This document shows positions 1 to 8,997 of a stretch of 64,000 nucleotides of DNA, piece by piece; positions within the stretch are counted from its first letter, which is position 1, and each line of letters starts with the position of its first letter. The DNA comes from JAYPHU01 sp964611435 (GTDB taxonomy: Bacteria > Pseudomonadota > Alphaproteobacteria > Rhodospirillales > UBA2165): positions 91,345-155,344 of the forward strand of contig CAZSXT010000004.1 of assembly GCA_964611435.1 (NCBI GenBank), in the 5' to 3' direction. A model generated the notes under the pieces. The model did no database searches, was not told where the DNA came from, and saw only the letters and a program-made list of their open reading frames with translations. The translations under genes and the position numbers were made by a program.

Positions 1-1
1 C

Positions 2-472
2 CTGGATCAGGTCTGGAAAGAACACCTGCTGGCGCTGGATCACTTGCGACAGGGAATCGGCCTCCGCGCCTACGGCCAGAAGGACCCGCTGAACGAATAC
101 AAGGCCGAAGCCTTTGAAATGTTCAACGGCATGCTGACCGAACTGGACGACCGGGTCACCATGATCATGAGCCACTTGGAACTGCAAGTCGCACCGGTTG
201 ACGGCTTTGACATGTTCGGCAACAGCGCGATGGAGACCTACGAGAATTTTGATGAACTGGCCACATTCGATATGGATCCGGAACAGGTCGTCATGGACGG
301 GGAGGCCGGTGGAACGGGTTACGCCCCTGTCGCGCCCTCGCCCCTCATCCTGCGTCAGGGGACGGAAGAGCCTGATCCCGAAGACCCCGCCACCTGGGGC
401 AAGGTTGGTCGCAACGCGCCATGCCCCTGCGGCTCAGGTAAAAAATTCAAGCACTGCCACGGCGCGAATTAA
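2..472 (+). CDS. secA: Preprotein translocase ATPase SecA, C-terminal end (5' part outside window)
   Basis: The frame is open from base 2, so the gene starts before the window and only about 156 C-terminal residues are visible. SecA is the ATP-driven motor that pushes preproteins through SecYEG at the inner membrane. The visible part begins with the conserved helical segment DQVWKEHLLALDHLRQGI, continues GYGQKDPLNEYK-like (here AYGQKDPLNEYKAEAF), passes through a variable linker, and ends in the SEC-C zinc motif CPCGSGKKFKHCHG, which binds zinc and contacts SecB and phospholipids in characterised SecA proteins. The motif Cys and His residues are all present and the gene ends two residues after it, as is usual. 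Identity is firm. The downstream gene is convergent. Confidence 0.97.
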   Translation: MDQVWKEHLLALDHLRQGIGLRAYGQKDPLNEYKAEAFEMFNGMLTELDDRVTMIMSHLELQVAPVDGFDMFGNSAMETYENFDELATFDMDPEQVVMDGEAGGTGYAPVAPSPLILRQGTEEPDPEDPATWGKVGRNAPCPCGSGKKFKHCHGAN

Positions 473-552
473 TTGTTCAAATAGTCATGCGCGGACCGGC
501 GCGGGAATAGCCCGCGTCGTGATCCGCGTACCCAACTTATTTTAAACGTGGG

Positions 553-583
553 TCCACGGGTCACCGCTGCGCGGGCCCGTGGA
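553..583. terminator. Inverted repeat between convergent secA and AOR genes
   Basis: An 8-bp perfect stem (TCCACGGG at 553-560 with CCCGTGGA at 576-583) encloses a GC-rich 15-base loop. It lies between the convergent secA and oxidoreductase genes, so it could end transcription from either side. There is no clean T-run on either strand, so an intrinsic terminator is only a possibility. Confidence 0.35.
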
Positions 584-623
584 TGACTAAACTAAGGCCG
601 GATGGGGGGGGTATCGACGGCCC

Positions 624-2327
624 CTAAGCCATCATTTGGTCGAGATACTTCTTTACGTCCGCTGCGCGGTGGCGCTGCTTCTTGCCCGTCGGCTGGATAC
701 CTTCATCAAAGAAGAACTCGGGCAGCTCATCATCCTCGACCGTAAAGCCGGCCTTCTCATTGAACTCCCACTCCATGGCGAGGGTTTCCTTACCCAGTTC
801 CATGAAGAAGTCTTCGGTGAGCTCCGTACCCTGCGCCTCATTGAGCGCATTGACCACGAAGTCCATATGCACGTTGGTCACCGAACGGCCGAATAGGCAG
901 AGCCCCAGCGAGTCCGCGGCGGCGCAAATCTTCTGGATGTCCAAGCTCGCTTCGACCAGCTCCTCCGTCGATTTGTCGTCGCACAGGAACTGCGGAATGT
1001 TGCCGGTGGTGTGATCCGCGCCCTGGGCCGTCGACATCATGGAGATACCGGTCACCTCGATCTGGCGGGGGTCATAGGCGCTGATGCCCTGCTTTTTGAC
1101 CACGGGCACCCGCTTCACGCCGTAATGCTCTCCCACCCGGGCCGTTCCCTGAGCCAGCAGTTTGCCGCGTTCGTTGCCTTCGCGGATATCCTGCAAGGCT
1201 TTGGCCATGAATTCCGGATCGGCGAATTCGCCCTCGCCGGCTTCCATCAGGACGCCGAGCATGGCGCCGACCTCGATGGTGTCGATGCCAAGATCATTAG
1301 CCATATGGTTGAGCCTGGCGACGTCATCCGGGTCTTCGATGCCGCAGTTGCTGCCCATCAGGCCCAGGGTCTCGTATTCCATCGGCGAGACCATTTCCTC
1401 GCCATTCTCGTCCACATAGATGTTGGAGCATTGAATTTGACAGCCGGGCATGCAGGCGTGAGTCGTCTCGCCGCCCCGTTCCAGGTTCAAATCGCGGATA
1501 TAGTTGCCGCCGATCTTGAGCGGACCGTCCTCAACCATGGTGCCGGCGCTAAAGTTGCGGGTCGGCAGACCGCCAACCTTGTTGGTGAAGTCGCCGACCA
1601 TGGCGGTGCCGTATTTGCGGAACGCATCAATGGCCGGATCTTCGTCCAGCCACTGGCCATATTGCCGGACCGAGCCCATGAGTTTCTTGCGGTCATGGAA
1701 GGTCGGCATCTTGTTACGGTCTATAACGATGGCTTTCACCTTTTTGCTGCCCATGACAGCGCCGACGCCGCCTCGTGCCGCGATTCGGTAGGGTCGGCCT
1801 TCCGGATCGGTGAAGGAAATACCGGCCATCAGGCCCTGGTATTCGCCGACCTGACTGATCAGGCCAAGGCTGATCTTCTCGCCGTATTTTTCAAACAGCT
1901 TCATCGCCGTTTCGGTGGTGCCCATGCCGAGATATTCATCGGCGGATTCAAACGTAATGTCGCCTTCCTTGGTGATCCGGATAACCACCCAGTCGTCCGA
2001 AGCGCCATAGAGATTAATCCCGGAAATTTCGAGCTGGCCCATGGCGAAAGCAAAAGTACCGCCGGAATTGGCTTCCTTGATGCCGCCGGTCAGCGGGCTT
2101 TTGCAGCCGACGCTCAACCGGTTTGCGTTGGAAAAGTTCGATCCGGCAAACGGGCCGGCGGAAAAGATCAGCGGATTGTCGGGGCCCAGCGGGTCTACCG
2201 TGGCCACATTCTTTTCCAGCAGGGTCTTCGCTATCAGGTAGCGCCCAACCTTGATGGTATCCAAACCATCGATCTCATCGGTCTCGATGCTACGGTCGTT
2301 GAGATTGATATGAAGATATTTGCGCAT
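624..2327 (-). CDS. Aldehyde:ferredoxin oxidoreductase family protein (tungstopterin/4Fe-4S)
   Basis: 567 residues, close to the usual ~600 of the AOR family. Family members bind a bis-pterin tungsten or molybdenum cofactor and one 4Fe-4S cluster and oxidise aldehydes (or reduce acids) with ferredoxin-like carriers in the cytoplasm. The N-terminal domain carries the typical FSAGPFAGS...NRLSVGCKSPLTGGIKEANSGG segment (about residues 55-90) and a GGVGAVMGSKKVKAI stretch (about 186-200). Cluster ligands are visible as C292, C296 and C300 (CMPGCQIQC) plus a distant C477 in DSLGLCLFG. The first spacing is three residues, where the archaeal prototype has two. ADHTTGN near residue 438 is in the expected cofactor region. 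The ATG at 2327 follows a GAGGCG ribosome-binding site. It stands alone, divergent from the formyltransferase gene. The exact substrate is unknown. Confidence 0.9.
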   Translation of the reverse strand: MRKYLHINLNDRSIETDEIDGLDTIKVGRYLIAKTLLEKNVATVDPLGPDNPLIFSAGPFAGSNFSNANRLSVGCKSPLTGGIKEANSGGTFAFAMGQLEISGINLYGASDDWVVIRITKEGDITFESADEYLGMGTTETAMKLFEKYGEKISLGLISQVGEYQGLMAGISFTDPEGRPYRIAARGGVGAVMGSKKVKAIVIDRNKMPTFHDRKKLMGSVRQYGQWLDEDPAIDAFRKYGTAMVGDFTNKVGGLPTRNFSAGTMVEDGPLKIGGNYIRDLNLERGGETTHACMPGCQIQCSNIYVDENGEEMVSPMEYETLGLMGSNCGIEDPDDVARLNHMANDLGIDTIEVGAMLGVLMEAGEGEFADPEFMAKALQDIREGNERGKLLAQGTARVGEHYGVKRVPVVKKQGISAYDPRQIEVTGISMMSTAQGADHTTGNIPQFLCDDKSTEELVEASLDIQKICAAADSLGLCLFGRSVTNVHMDFVVNALNEAQGTELTEDFFMELGKETLAMEWEFNEKAGFTVEDDELPEFFFDEGIQPTGKKQRHRAADVKKYLDQMMA

Positions 2328-2493
2328 GATCGCCTCGTTCCGTTTCAGTCTTTTGGGGATTGTTCATTGATGGAACCATTTTGCCGATTTGCTCCCGGCT
2401 TTCCATCCCTAATTTAGAATAATTCGCGAATTGAACGAGATTTGAAGGAGATACCTGGCGCACCGGGTTTGTCCTGACCGAAGAAGGGGTGGT

Positions 2494-3105
2494 ATGCTCC
2501 GGCCCATGCCGGACGAGATCATCATTCTAACAGGCGACGCCGAAGCACCATTTCTCACACGGGTACTGGAAGAACAGAACGCTCAACTGCGGCTCACCCA
2601 TGTGAGGGATGAGGCCGCGTTGATGGCGCTGGCCGGGCGGCCGGATGATCTTGGCGGTTCCAGACTGATTGCCTATTGCACGTCCGTTATCGTACCAGCC
2701 GATATTCTCAACCAACTGCCCGGCCCGGCTTACAATTTTCATCCGGGCCCGCCATCCTATCCCGGTGTCTATCCGGCCAACTTCGCCATTTATGACGGCG
2801 CAGCCAAGTTCGGCATCACCGTCCACGAGATGGCCGAGAATGTAGACGCCGGCGCCATCGTCGCCACCGAGTGGTTTGACGTACCGGACGATTTTACGTC
2901 CCCAAAGCTGGAGGAGAAGGCGTATATCCTGCTCTATCAGGTGTTTTGCCAATTGGCGCCGCAACTGGCGGACCTTTCCCAAGTGCTCGCCCCCATCGAT
3001 GAGACCTGGGCGGACAATAAATCCACCATGAAGGACTTCGAAGCCCTGTCCACTGCAGCGGCCAGCGACGAAGACAGGGAGCGCCACGAACGGGCCTTTG
3101 GATAA
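2494..3105 (+). CDS. Small formyltransferase-domain protein
   Basis: 203 residues forming a single formyltransferase fold, without the C-terminal tRNA-binding domain of methionyl-tRNA formyltransferase (about 310 residues). The catalytic triad of the family is visible: N81 and H83 in NFHPGPPSYPG and D118 in NVDAGAIV. The N-x-H-P-G-P form resembles that of the HypX group more than the N-x-H-x-S-L-L-P of Fmt. The family moves a formyl group from 10-formyl-tetrahydrofolate to an amine or hydrolyses it; the acceptor here cannot be told. The start is taken at the ATG at 2494 behind AGAAGGGG; the ATG at 2506 is possible. It is divergent from the aldehyde oxidoreductase and separated by about 130 bases from the downstream regulator. 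It is not the cell's main Fmt, judging from length. Confidence 0.75.
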   Translation: MLRPMPDEIIILTGDAEAPFLTRVLEEQNAQLRLTHVRDEAALMALAGRPDDLGGSRLIAYCTSVIVPADILNQLPGPAYNFHPGPPSYPGVYPANFAIYDGAAKFGITVHEMAENVDAGAIVATEWFDVPDDFTSPKLEEKAYILLYQVFCQLAPQLADLSQVLAPIDETWADNKSTMKDFEALSTAAASDEDRERHERAFG

Positions 3106-3203
3106 GAGCCCCCTCCCCTCTGCGCCCTATAACCTAATAACATATTGATCTCACAAGATTATTGACCTTTTCTTTCATTTTCCTTGTTTTAATCAATCGT
3201 TTG

Positions 3204-3223
3204 AATTAATCTAATGATTAAAT
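3204..3223. promoter_or_regulatory. Candidate TetR operator upstream of the first efflux operon
   Basis: TTAATC at 3206-3211 and GATTAA at 3216-3221 form a 6-bp inverted repeat around TAAT in a strongly AT-rich stretch directly before the AGGAG ribosome-binding site of the tetR gene. Position and symmetry suit autoregulation by that TetR protein; this is inference. Confidence 0.35.
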
Positions 3224-3236
3224 TAGGAGTTCGCGC

Positions 3237-3935
3237 ATGTCACCTCAAACAAATCCTGCCAAAGGGAAAGACACTCGCACCCAGTTACTCGACACCGGGC
3301 TACGACTGTTTGCCCGTCAGGGCTTTGACGCGGTCTCGACCCGTCAACTGGCGCAGGAAGCGGGCGTCAACATTGCCGCCATCGCCTATCATTTCGGCGG
3401 CAAGCGGGAACTCTACCGGGCGGTGCTGACCCAGCTGGTCAATGATACGGACCCTGTGGTCGCCCCGGCGGCGGCGAAACTGCGGGCAGCATTGAAAGCC
3501 GCCGGCCGGGATAAGCAGATGCTGGCCGGCGTGGTCACCGGCTTCGTCAGCAACATTCTCCGCATGTTCATCGAAGATCATTTCATGGAATGGCGGGGGC
3601 CGCTGGTGATGCGGGAATACGCCATGCCCTCGGAGGATTTCGACATCCTCTACGAAGGACGCATTCGCCCTCTCCATGAAATTCTCACCAAGATCGTCGC
3701 GGCCGCCTCGGACAATCCGGCGGACGAGGAACGGGCCGCGGTCGGCGCCCATACCGTCATGGGACAAATCCTGGTGTTCGGCATTGCCCGGGTGATTCTC
3801 TGGCGGCGGCTTGGCTGGGATGGATACACGCCCGAACGGGTTCAAATCATCGAAGAAACAATTGTGCAGTCTGTGCTGGCCGCGCTGGGACTCCCCTCTC
3901 CCGCCGGCGCACAGGTCAAAGGAGACGCGCCATGA
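3237..3935 (+). CDS. TetR-family regulator of the adjacent RND efflux operon (CecR/YbiH type)
   Basis: 232 residues. The N-terminal helix-turn-helix domain (about 13-62) reads DTRTQLLDTGLRLFARQGFDAVSTRQLAQEAGVNIAAIAYHFGGKRELYRAVL, a textbook TetR DNA-binding domain. The C-terminal part (HFMEWRGPLVMREYAMPSEDFDILYE) resembles the ligand domain of the CecR/YbiH group, dimeric repressors of drug-efflux genes. ATG at 3237 is chosen because AGGAG lies 7 bases upstream. The stop overlaps the start of the membrane fusion protein gene by four bases (ATGA), so the regulator is the first gene of a tetR-MFP-RND operon and probably represses it through the palindrome upstream. The inducer is unknown. Confidence 0.88.
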   Translation: MSPQTNPAKGKDTRTQLLDTGLRLFARQGFDAVSTRQLAQEAGVNIAAIAYHFGGKRELYRAVLTQLVNDTDPVVAPAAAKLRAALKAAGRDKQMLAGVVTGFVSNILRMFIEDHFMEWRGPLVMREYAMPSEDFDILYEGRIRPLHEILTKIVAAASDNPADEERAAVGAHTVMGQILVFGIARVILWRRLGWDGYTPERVQIIEETIVQSVLAALGLPSPAGAQVKGDAP

Positions 3936-5299
3936 GCGAGGATCAAAAACCAAGCTGGAAGGAAAGGTTGCTGATTATCCCGCCGATCCTGATCGGCATT
4001 GCTGTCGTCGCGGTCATGGTCCGTGGCAAGCAAGCGCCGCAACAGGCAGAGATCCAGGAAACCGCCCGCAAAGCCCGGATCATCTCGGTCCCCAAGGTGG
4101 ACGTCGTGCCGACAACACGCGGATTCGGCAATGTCTCCCCCGGCAAGGTCTGGGAAGGCGTCAGCGAGGTCGCAGGCACCGTGATCGACATTCATCCTCT
4201 GCTCAAGGTCGGCGCAATCATGCCCAAGGACACTGTCCTGATGCGGATCGATCAGACCGACTATGACCTGGCGGTGCGCCGGATTGAGGCCGATATCCGG
4301 GCCGCGCAAGCGCAACTGGCCGAACTCGCAACGCGGCGAAAGAACACACAGGCCTCCCTCGACATCGAGAAACGGAGTTTGACGCTGAGCGAAAGGGAAT
4401 TCGTACGCAAGAAAGAACTCCTAGCCCGCAAGACCGTGGCTCAATCGGCTGTCGATCAGGAAGAAAGAAACCTATTGTCGCGCCGGCAAAGTGTTCAAAA
4501 CCTGCAAAACAGCCTCAACCTGCTACCGGCCGAACACGACCGGCTGGCTGCCCAAGTGGCGGCGCTGGAAACCCGGCTGGCGGATGCCAAACGGGATTTA
4601 GCCCGAACCACCCTTACCTTGCCTTTTGATGCACGTATCTCGGCGGTGAACGTGGAGGCGCAGCAATTCGCCAAGACCGGACAAACCGTGGTGACTGCCG
4701 ACAGCATCTCTGTGTCAGAAGTATCCGCGCAAATTCAGCTCGATAAGCTGGTTTGGCTAGTAGACCCGTCTCGCTTCGCCAACATGAATGCCAGCCGCGC
4801 CTCGGAACAGCTCCAGGAAATGCTGGGCCTCAAACCGAAGGTCAAACTCAAAACCGGCAACGTCTCGGTCTCATGGCCGGGCCGGGTAACGCGGGTGAGC
4901 GACCGGGTTGATCCTCGCACCAGGACCGTAGGTGTGATCGTCGCAGTGGATAATCCTTATAAGCTGGACGGCCAACGCCGGCCGCCCCTCACCAAAAACA
5001 TGTTCGTCGAGGTGGAGTTTCGGGGGCGGGCCCAGACTGATCAGATTGTCGTGCCCCGCGCCGCCCTCCACGGAAACCAGGTCTACACCATCGACAAGGA
5101 TAGCAGGCTCAGGATTAAGACAATCGTCCTGCGCTATGTCCAAGACGAAATTGCCGTGATCGCCGATGGTTTAAACGAAGGCGACCGTATTGTGATTTCC
5201 GATCTAATTCCAGCGATTGAGGGTATGCGCATCGACGGCGTAGATGACAAGCAGGCCCGCGATGATCTGATCGGGGCCGCCAACGGGACCGATCAATGA
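3932..5299 (+). CDS. RND efflux membrane fusion protein (HlyD/AcrA family)
   Basis: 455 residues. A single N-terminal membrane anchor (about residues 11-31, RLLIIPPILIGIAVVAVMVRG) is followed by a split biotinyl-lipoyl-like domain, a long alpha-hairpin rich in Glu/Arg/Gln (about 115-210) and beta-barrel domains (LPFDARISAVNVEAQQFAKTGQTVV...), the normal architecture of periplasmic adaptors that link an inner-membrane RND pump to an outer-membrane channel. There is no lipobox; the anchor looks like an uncleaved helix. It overlaps tetR upstream and the RND permease downstream by four bases each, so the three are translationally coupled. No outer-membrane TolC partner is present nearby, so a TolC encoded elsewhere would be needed. 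Confidence 0.92.
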   Translation: MSEDQKPSWKERLLIIPPILIGIAVVAVMVRGKQAPQQAEIQETARKARIISVPKVDVVPTTRGFGNVSPGKVWEGVSEVAGTVIDIHPLLKVGAIMPKDTVLMRIDQTDYDLAVRRIEADIRAAQAQLAELATRRKNTQASLDIEKRSLTLSEREFVRKKELLARKTVAQSAVDQEERNLLSRRQSVQNLQNSLNLLPAEHDRLAAQVAALETRLADAKRDLARTTLTLPFDARISAVNVEAQQFAKTGQTVVTADSISVSEVSAQIQLDKLVWLVDPSRFANMNASRASEQLQEMLGLKPKVKLKTGNVSVSWPGRVTRVSDRVDPRTRTVGVIVAVDNPYKLDGQRRPPLTKNMFVEVEFRGRAQTDQIVVPRAALHGNQVYTIDKDSRLRIKTIVLRYVQDEIAVIADGLNEGDRIVISDLIPAIEGMRIDGVDDKQARDDLIGAANGTDQ

Positions 5300-8200
5300 T
5301 CCGATATTTTGCCGGGCATCCGACCGCCGCCAACCTGGTGATGGTGAGTTTCCTCGCCATCGGCCTGGTGTTCGCCGCCAGCGTCAAACGAGAGACCTTC
5401 CCCGAAATCCCGCCGCGGAACGTGGAGATTTCCGTTCTCTATCCCGGCGCCACAGCGGAAGACGTGGAAGAAGCCATTTGTCAGCGGATCGAAGATGCGG
5501 TGGAGACGGTGAAAAACATCGAGGAAATCCGCTGTGAAGCGCGGGAGAACCGGGGCGTCGGCGTAGCCGAAATGCTGGAAGGCAAAAACTTCGACACGTT
5601 CTTCAACGACATCAAAACCGAGGTGGAGGCCATCGACAATTTCCCGGACGAGGTTGAAAGGCCGATCATCCGGCAACTGGGTCAGGTGGATTTCGTGGCC
5701 GCCGTCGCGGTCACCGGGCCCATGTCGGTGCCCGACCTGAAGGCCTATGCCGAGAACCTAAAAGCGCAGATGCTGGAACGGCCCAATATCTCCCAGGTCA
5801 AGATTGCCGGGTTTTCCGATCACCAAATCCGGGTGGAGCTGGGCGCGCAAACCCTGCGGCAATATCGGCTCAGCGTCGACGACATCGCCAACATCATCCG
5901 CCGTCAAAGCGTTGACCTGCCGGCGGGCACGATTGAGACGAACAAAAACGATGTGCTGATCCGCTTCAGCGACGAACGACGAAACCCGCTGGAACTGGAC
6001 GACTTGGTTGTCGTCGGCTCGGAAAGCGGTGCGGAAGTACGGCTCGGCGACATCGCCAAAATCACCGATGTGTTCGAACAGGATGAAGAAAAGATCGTGT
6101 TCAACGGGGTGCGTGCGGCCGTGTTGGAAATCTCCAAGACCAAGACCGAGGACACGCTAAAGGTTATCGATTCGGTCCGCGCCTTTATTGATGAACAGCG
6201 GCAGCGCGCGCCGCCGACGGTGAAGTTCGAGATTACCCGGGATATTTCCTCCATCGTCCGGGACCGGCTGGGTCTGCTGATCCGCAATGGCTGGCAAGGA
6301 TTGCTGTTAGTGGTTTTGACCCTCTTCCTGTTCTTCTCCCTACGCTTTTCCTTCTGGGTCGCAATGGGCTTCCCCGTTTCCTTCGCCGGCACCATCGCCG
6401 CCATGTCGTTCCTGGGCCTGTCATTCGACATGATCACCATGGTGGGACTGTTGATCGGCATCGGCATATTGGTCGACGACGCTATTGTGATCTCCGAAAA
6501 CATCGCCGCTCATTCAGCCAAGGGCGAGGCGCCCCTGGAAGCGGCCATCAAAGGGACCAAGGAGGTGCTGCCTGGCGTGGCGTCGTCTTTCTTGACCACC
6601 GTCTGTGTGTTCGGCTCCCTCGCCTTCCTCAAGGGGGATATCGGCTCGATCCTCAAGGTCATGCCGATCATCCTGATCATGACATTGAGCGTCAGCCTGG
6701 TGGAGGCCTTCCTGGTCCTGCCCCATCACATCAAGGGCACCCTCACTCAGACCGAAAGGGCCGAACCGCCCGCCTATCGCCGCAAACTGGAAGCCGGGAT
6801 CATCTGGCTCCGGGAAACCATTGTCCATCGGCTGGTGGAGAAGGCGGTGGCCTGGCGCTATCTGACCGTGGGCCTGATCCTGATGGTCTTCCTGGGTTCG
6901 GTCAGCATGCTCGCCGGCGGCAAGATCAAATTCCGGGCCTTCCCCGACATCGAAGGCAATGTGGTCGAGGCGCGGCTGTTGCTGCCGCAAGGGACACCGT
7001 TGCAACGTACGGAGGCCGTTATCGCCGACGTCACCAACTCCCTGGCGGATATCGACACACAACTGACACCGGAACAGCCGAATGGGCAGAAGCTGGTGCG
7101 CAATGTGAATATCCAGTTCAACAAAAATGTCGACGCGTTTGAGACCGGCCCTCATGTCGCGACAGTCACCGTCGATCTGCTGGGCACGGAACAGCGGACC
7201 ATCAGCGTGGATGAGTTTCTCAATCGGTGGCGGGAAAGGATTGGAACGCCGCCGGACGTGATCAGCCTCAAATTTACGGAACCGGTGCTCGGCCCCGCCG
7301 GTCGGGCTATCGATATCCGCCTCCGCGGCCACGACCTACACGAACTTAAAGCGGCGTCCTTGGAAATGCAGCGATGGCTACTTTCGTACAAAGGCGTGGT
7401 TGACCTGTCCGATGATCTCCGACCGGGTAAGCCTGAAATTCGGCTTCACTTGAGGGACGGCGCAACCGCTTTGGGCCTGACGGCGCAAAGCATCGCCGGG
7501 CAATTGCGATCCGCCTTTTTCGGCAAAACCGCAAGCGAAATCCAGGTGGGCAAGGAATCCTACGAAATCGACGTACGCTTGGCCAAAGCCGATAAAAGCA
7601 GCCTCAGCGACCTGGAGTACTTCACGGTTACGTCCTCCAGCGGTGATCAGGTGCCGCTGGGCGCTGTCGCCACCCTGGAAAGCGGCCGGGGCGTGGCGCG
7701 CATCAACCGGATCAACCGCAAGCGGACGATCACGGTCCAGGGCGACGTGGATACGGCCATCGCCAACACGGCCGAGATAGTGGCCGACACTCAGGAACGC
7801 TTTCTGCCAGATTTCCTGGTCAAGTATCCGGGCCTATCGATCGAGTTTCACGGGCAGGTCCAGGAAGGCGGGCAGACAGGCGCTTCGGTCCGAAACGGCT
7901 TCGGCATGGGCTTGATTGGCGTCTTTTTACTCCTGAGCTTCATGTTCCGGAATTACATCGAACCGTTGATTGTGATGATCACCATCCCGCTGGGCTTGAT
8001 CGGCGTCGTCTGGGGTCATTACCTTTTGGGGCTCGATCTTTCTATGCCCAGCATCATCGGGTTTGCCTCTCTGGCCGGCATTGTCGTCAACAACGCCATA
8101 CTGCTGGTCGAGTTCATCAAGATTGAACGGCGGGAGGGTATGGGCGCGGCAGACGCCTCCGTTCACGCGTCTCGAATGAGGTTCCGCGCAATCCTGCTCA

Positions 8201-8394
8201 CCTCCACCACGACGATCATGGGACTGCTGCCGTTGCTCACGGAAAAAAGCCTTCAGGCTCAGGTGCTAATACCGCTCGTCACCAGCATTGCCTTTGGTCT
8301 GCTGGCAGTGACCGTTTTGATCCTATTCATGCTCCCCGCGCTCTACACAATTTTTGACGATTTTGGCTGGACTGCGAAGGTCGAACGCGACTAG
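5296..8394 (+). CDS. RND family efflux permease (AcrB-like)
   Basis: 1032 residues, the standard length of a hydrophobe/amphiphile RND pump. It has a first transmembrane helix at about 12-30, a large periplasmic porter loop, helices around 330-480, a second porter loop and a final helix block from about 860. The proton-relay pair D394-D395 is intact in GILVDDAIVISEN, and the repeat-2 counterpart GIVVNNAILLVEF is present. Together with the preceding adaptor it should form a proton-driven tripartite exporter in the inner membrane. Substrates cannot be read from sequence. The start ATG overlaps the adaptor stop (ATGA). Confidence 0.94.
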   Translation: MIRYFAGHPTAANLVMVSFLAIGLVFAASVKRETFPEIPPRNVEISVLYPGATAEDVEEAICQRIEDAVETVKNIEEIRCEARENRGVGVAEMLEGKNFDTFFNDIKTEVEAIDNFPDEVERPIIRQLGQVDFVAAVAVTGPMSVPDLKAYAENLKAQMLERPNISQVKIAGFSDHQIRVELGAQTLRQYRLSVDDIANIIRRQSVDLPAGTIETNKNDVLIRFSDERRNPLELDDLVVVGSESGAEVRLGDIAKITDVFEQDEEKIVFNGVRAAVLEISKTKTEDTLKVIDSVRAFIDEQRQRAPPTVKFEITRDISSIVRDRLGLLIRNGWQGLLLVVLTLFLFFSLRFSFWVAMGFPVSFAGTIAAMSFLGLSFDMITMVGLLIGIGILVDDAIVISENIAAHSAKGEAPLEAAIKGTKEVLPGVASSFLTTVCVFGSLAFLKGDIGSILKVMPIILIMTLSVSLVEAFLVLPHHIKGTLTQTERAEPPAYRRKLEAGIIWLRETIVHRLVEKAVAWRYLTVGLILMVFLGSVSMLAGGKIKFRAFPDIEGNVVEARLLLPQGTPLQRTEAVIADVTNSLADIDTQLTPEQPNGQKLVRNVNIQFNKNVDAFETGPHVATVTVDLLGTEQRTISVDEFLNRWRERIGTPPDVISLKFTEPVLGPAGRAIDIRLRGHDLHELKAASLEMQRWLLSYKGVVDLSDDLRPGKPEIRLHLRDGATALGLTAQSIAGQLRSAFFGKTASEIQVGKESYEIDVRLAKADKSSLSDLEYFTVTSSSGDQVPLGAVATLESGRGVARINRINRKRTITVQGDVDTAIANTAEIVADTQERFLPDFLVKYPGLSIEFHGQVQEGGQTGASVRNGFGMGLIGVFLLLSFMFRNYIEPLIVMITIPLGLIGVVWGHYLLGLDLSMPSIIGFASLAGIVVNNAILLVEFIKIERREGMGAADASVHASRMRFRAILLTSTTTIMGLLPLLTEKSLQAQVLIPLVTSIAFGLLAVTVLILFMLPALYTIFDDFGWTAKVERD

Positions 8395-8497
8395 CCGGAT
8401 GACGGCTCGCACAAACACATTGCTTGTCCTCCCTGGAAACGCATAAATTTAGTCCCAACCGTACGCCAAAGAACCTGTTCACTGGGGGATAACGTCC

Positions 8498-8995
8498 ATG
8501 GCCGACGAGAAAGCCGCCAAAAAAATAGAACCGCCGAACGAGTGTCTAAGCAAAGTCAGAATTGGCGGCCCTCTGGCCGTCACCGACGACGTTTTGGAAC
8601 AGGCGCAAGCGGATCTTCCGGGGCTTTCCGCTCTTTTTTTCGAGAGCATCGAAGAAGATATCGAGGCCCTGGGCGCCAAATTGAAAGAAATGACTGACGA
8701 CCCTGACTCCCAGAAGGAAGTACTGGACGAGATAGCCCGCGTCGCCCACGACGTAACCGGCAATGGCGGTACGCTGGGCTATGACCTGCTCACCGTTGTC
8801 GGCAACCAATTGAGGCACTTTTTGGAGAATGCAACTCTCCCACTCAATGAGCTTGGCCAGGAAGTGGTTGAACTACACATCTACGCCCTGCACGCCATTT
8901 TCACCCAGAAGCTCAGCGGGGACGGTGGCGATATCGGTGCAGAATTGATGAGCGGCCTCACCCGGATCATCGAGAAATGGGAGGCATCGGCGTAG
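8498..8995 (+). CDS. Hpt-like histidine phosphotransfer protein
   Basis: 165 residues, soluble and mostly helical, with no signal peptide. The segment IARVAHDVTGNGGTLGYDLLTVVGNQL (about 79-105) matches the Hpt consensus HxxKGxxxxxGxxxL, with H84 as the likely phospho-accepting residue; the usual Lys is Thr (T87). The first 35 residues are a hydrophilic tail. It lies just upstream of a single-domain receiver (two bases between stop and chosen start), so the two probably form a small phosphorelay between one of the kinases and an output elsewhere. Hpt domains are poorly conserved, so family assignment rests on this motif, the helical pattern and context. ATG at 8498 follows a GGGGGAT site. Confidence 0.68.
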   Translation: MADEKAAKKIEPPNECLSKVRIGGPLAVTDDVLEQAQADLPGLSALFFESIEEDIEALGAKLKEMTDDPDSQKEVLDEIARVAHDVTGNGGTLGYDLLTVVGNQLRHFLENATLPLNELGQEVVELHIYALHAIFTQKLSGDGGDIGAELMSGLTRIIEKWEASA

Positions 8996-8997
8996 TC

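Noticed and set aside
1011..2417. Long plus-strand reading frame (468 codons) over the oxidoreductase gene
   Set aside because: Antisense to a clear AOR-family gene in high-GC sequence; its translation has no recognisable domain and no good ribosome-binding site.
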